A stretch of 64,000 nt of DNA from Smithella sp. PtaU1.Bin162 (lineage in GTDB: Bacteria; Desulfobacterota; Syntrophia; Syntrophales; Smithellaceae), in the NCBI GenBank assembly GCA_002068015.1, contig MVRV01000182.1, forward strand, positions 50,415-114,414, read 5' to 3'. Below the pieces are notes generated by a model. That model saw nothing but the letters and a program-made list of their open reading frames with translations. It was not told the origin of the DNA and did no database searches. Position 1 is the stretch's first letter; each line of letters starts with the position of its first letter. The translations under genes were made by a program, and so were the position numbers. Positions 62,753 to 64,000 of the stretch are shown in pieces.

Positions 62753-63799
62753 TTAGAACCAGCACTTATGGCTCCAGATATTTTCTTTCAAATCTTTGAT
62801 ATCGGATTGCACCGCCAGATAGAGGCAGGCATTCTGGATGGCCAGCCCTCCCTGATAAGCCAGTGCGGAAACAAGAATAATTTCATCATCAGTAAAATCT
62901 CTTTGCCTTTCGCTATACAGACGCAGTACGCCGATGACATCTTCCTTGGATTTAATGGGGACACATAAGATGGATACTATTCCTTCTTCCTGTTTTTCTT
63001 TTTTATATTGAACTCCGGCATCCGTGGAAGCATTGTGTACAACCACCGGTTTACCCTGCAGGGCCGTGGCAATACTTTTCTCTGCCGAAATTGGTCCTTT
63101 GTTCAGGTATTTTTCACTCAATCCGAAGCTGGCAACAAGTTTTAATGTACGCTTGTCTTCATCCAGGAGCCTGACCGATGCCGCTTTGACATTAAGGCTC
63201 TTGGCAGTGTCTTCAGTAAGCGTTTGAAGGATTGTCTTTACATCGAGACTGGATGAAATACCGATTGCCAGTTTCAAAAATATTTGTGAATTTTCGCGCA
63301 ATTTATTAAGTAACCGGGCATTTTCAATGGCAATGCCGCCTTGTTCGGCCAGGATAGAAAGAAATTCAATTTCATCTTTGGTAAATTTTTTAATCTCACT
63401 GGTATACAAGCTGAGAATGCCGAGCATTTTTCCTTTAACCATAACCGGAACCGTCAAGAGAGAAGCAATTCCTTCTGCTTTTTTCATTTCGTGATTGGTC
63501 AAACGGGGGTCTGTTGTTGCATCGCGGAAGTAAATACTGCCGTCTTTAAGCAGTTGAGGAGTAATCTTTCCGGCATGCCCCACACCGGCATGGATATATT
63601 TATCGGAAAGACCTGTTTGAGCCACTGCTACGTTTTTTTCCGTTACTTCATCCATTAGAAAAATGGCCGCCGCCTTTGCGTTCATTGTTTTAACGGCTGC
63701 ATCGACAATTAAATTGAGCAATTTATCCTGATCTTTGGTGGTGCCGAATTCCTTGCTCAATTTACTCAAAATGTGAAAATAATCAGGTTTAGTGGTCAT
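62753..63799 (-). CDS. Tandem GAF-domain protein
   Basis: This protein of about 348 residues has two GAF domains (about 8-165 and 180-335). The first begins LSKEFGTTKDQDKLLNLIVDAAVKTMNAKAAAIFLMDE, the second LAIGISSSLDVKTILQTLTEDTAKSLNVKAASVRLLDE. Each contains SLLTVPVMVKGKMLGILSLY or SILCVPIKSKEDVIGVLRLYS. No output domain follows, so it would act by binding partners. ATG 63799 has gaggag upstream; the 12 codons above it are unlike the family. Position next to phaJ hints at sensing storage or carbon status, which is inference. Confidence 0.85.
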   Translation of the reverse strand: MTTKPDYFHILSKLSKEFGTTKDQDKLLNLIVDAAVKTMNAKAAAIFLMDEVTEKNVAVAQTGLSDKYIHAGVGHAGKITPQLLKDGSIYFRDATTDPRLTNHEMKKAEGIASLLTVPVMVKGKMLGILSLYTSEIKKFTKDEIEFLSILAEQGGIAIENARLLNKLRENSQIFLKLAIGISSSLDVKTILQTLTEDTAKSLNVKAASVRLLDEDKRTLKLVASFGLSEKYLNKGPISAEKSIATALQGKPVVVHNASTDAGVQYKKEKQEEGIVSILCVPIKSKEDVIGVLRLYSERQRDFTDDEIILVSALAYQGGLAIQNACLYLAVQSDIKDLKENIWSHKCWF

Positions 63800-63818
63800 T
63801 TTTAATCTCCTCTTTATT

Positions 63819-64000
63819 TTAGATTGCTTCAGCAATTTTTTGCATTAAAAGAGATTTCCCTTTGGAAGGGGATTGTTTGCCCTTTTGCGCCGCCGTTTTG
63901 CGGATTGTTTTGGGTTGTTTTTTTTTAGTTGCAGATACTGCTGCCGGGGCGGCCTGTTTTTGATTATCCTGTTTAGGTTTATGTGCGGTTTGTTTTTGCA
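63819..64000 (-). CDS. C-terminus of a Lys/Gln/Ala-rich protein (partial, runs off the window)
   Basis: The minus strand is open from the right edge down to a TAA at 63819-63821, giving 59 residues. The composition is Lys, Gln, Ala and Pro with the ending KGKSLLMQKIAEAI. It lacks a start inside the window. The low-complexity basic tail recalls the tail of the phasin at 60873-61343 and PHA-associated AlgP-like proteins. It lies 20 bases from the GAF gene's start, on the same strand, so both may belong to one operon. Identity is unknown. Confidence 0.6.
   Translation of the reverse strand, partial: QKQTAHKPKQDNQKQAAPAAVSATKKKQPKTIRKTAAQKGKQSPSKGKSLLMQKIAEAI

Overview
The window looks like chromosome from an anaerobic Syntrophales-type bacterium (Deltaproteobacteria/Desulfobacterota). 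This is inferred from gene content, not from a marker gene: UGA-decoded selenoproteins, a minimal SufC/SufB-type Fe-S system, archaeal-type Thi4 and ThiD-ThiN, many radical SAM enzymes, NIL-domain ferredoxin, DUF1846 and a polyhydroxyalkanoate (PHA) granule cluster. There are no rRNA or tRNA genes, no CRISPR array and no intact insertion sequence.

Layout. 0.3-2 kb: ABC-F ATPase. 2.4-6.05 kb: a selenium cluster that simple ORF calling breaks up. It holds a FrnE/DsbA-like thiol oxidoreductase and a peroxiredoxin-like protein, each with an in-frame TGA in a U-P-F-C motif and a SECIS-like hairpin just downstream. It also holds a shrunken third copy of the first gene, a ModF-like tandem ATPase, a glyoxalase-fold protein and REP-like hairpins. 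6-7.8 kb (minus): NodIJ-like ABC-2 exporter. 7.85-13.4 kb: TolC/MFP/RND efflux operon behind a near-consensus sigma-70 promoter. 13.5-15.7 kb: a 191-bp imperfect palindrome and a lipase-like lipoprotein. 16-18.4 kb: mnmA-metY.

18.5-28 kb is a thiamine region with two TPP riboswitches. The first controls thiM-thiE-HAD hydrolase (salvage). The second controls thiN-thiD/N-thi4-thiC plus a small monooxygenase-fold protein (de novo synthesis). Between the two operons lie an orphan prophage-like divergent repressor pair with matching operators and a CBM9-like protein; a 91-bp tandem repeat separates the second riboswitch from thiN. 28-34.3 kb: CCA-adding enzyme, alpha/beta hydrolase, SPOR-NlpC/P60 lipoprotein, a 58-residue Lys/Ala histone-H1-like protein, an FGGY kinase and a CBS protein. 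34.6-36.3 kb: minimal SMS-type Fe-S cluster genes. 36.3-43.4 kb: B12-binding radical SAM protein, TPR-CHAT lipoprotein, HDOD protein, RfbB and a methyltransferase. 43.4-48.3 kb (minus): a PilZ/GNAT-like protein and a V4R-like hybrid histidine kinase, overlapping by one base.

48.8-57.5 kb: rubrerythrin-like protein, second ABC-F protein, then the minus-strand block mtaB-rnc-radical SAM-era-der and a small membrane protein. 57.7-59.8 kb: DUF1846 and NIL-ferredoxin. 60-64 kb: PHA granule block with PhaR, two phasins, a PhaE-like coiled-coil protein, PhaJ, a GAF protein and the tail of a Lys/Gln-rich protein running off the edge. A strong promoter with a PhaR-type operator lies upstream of the phasins.
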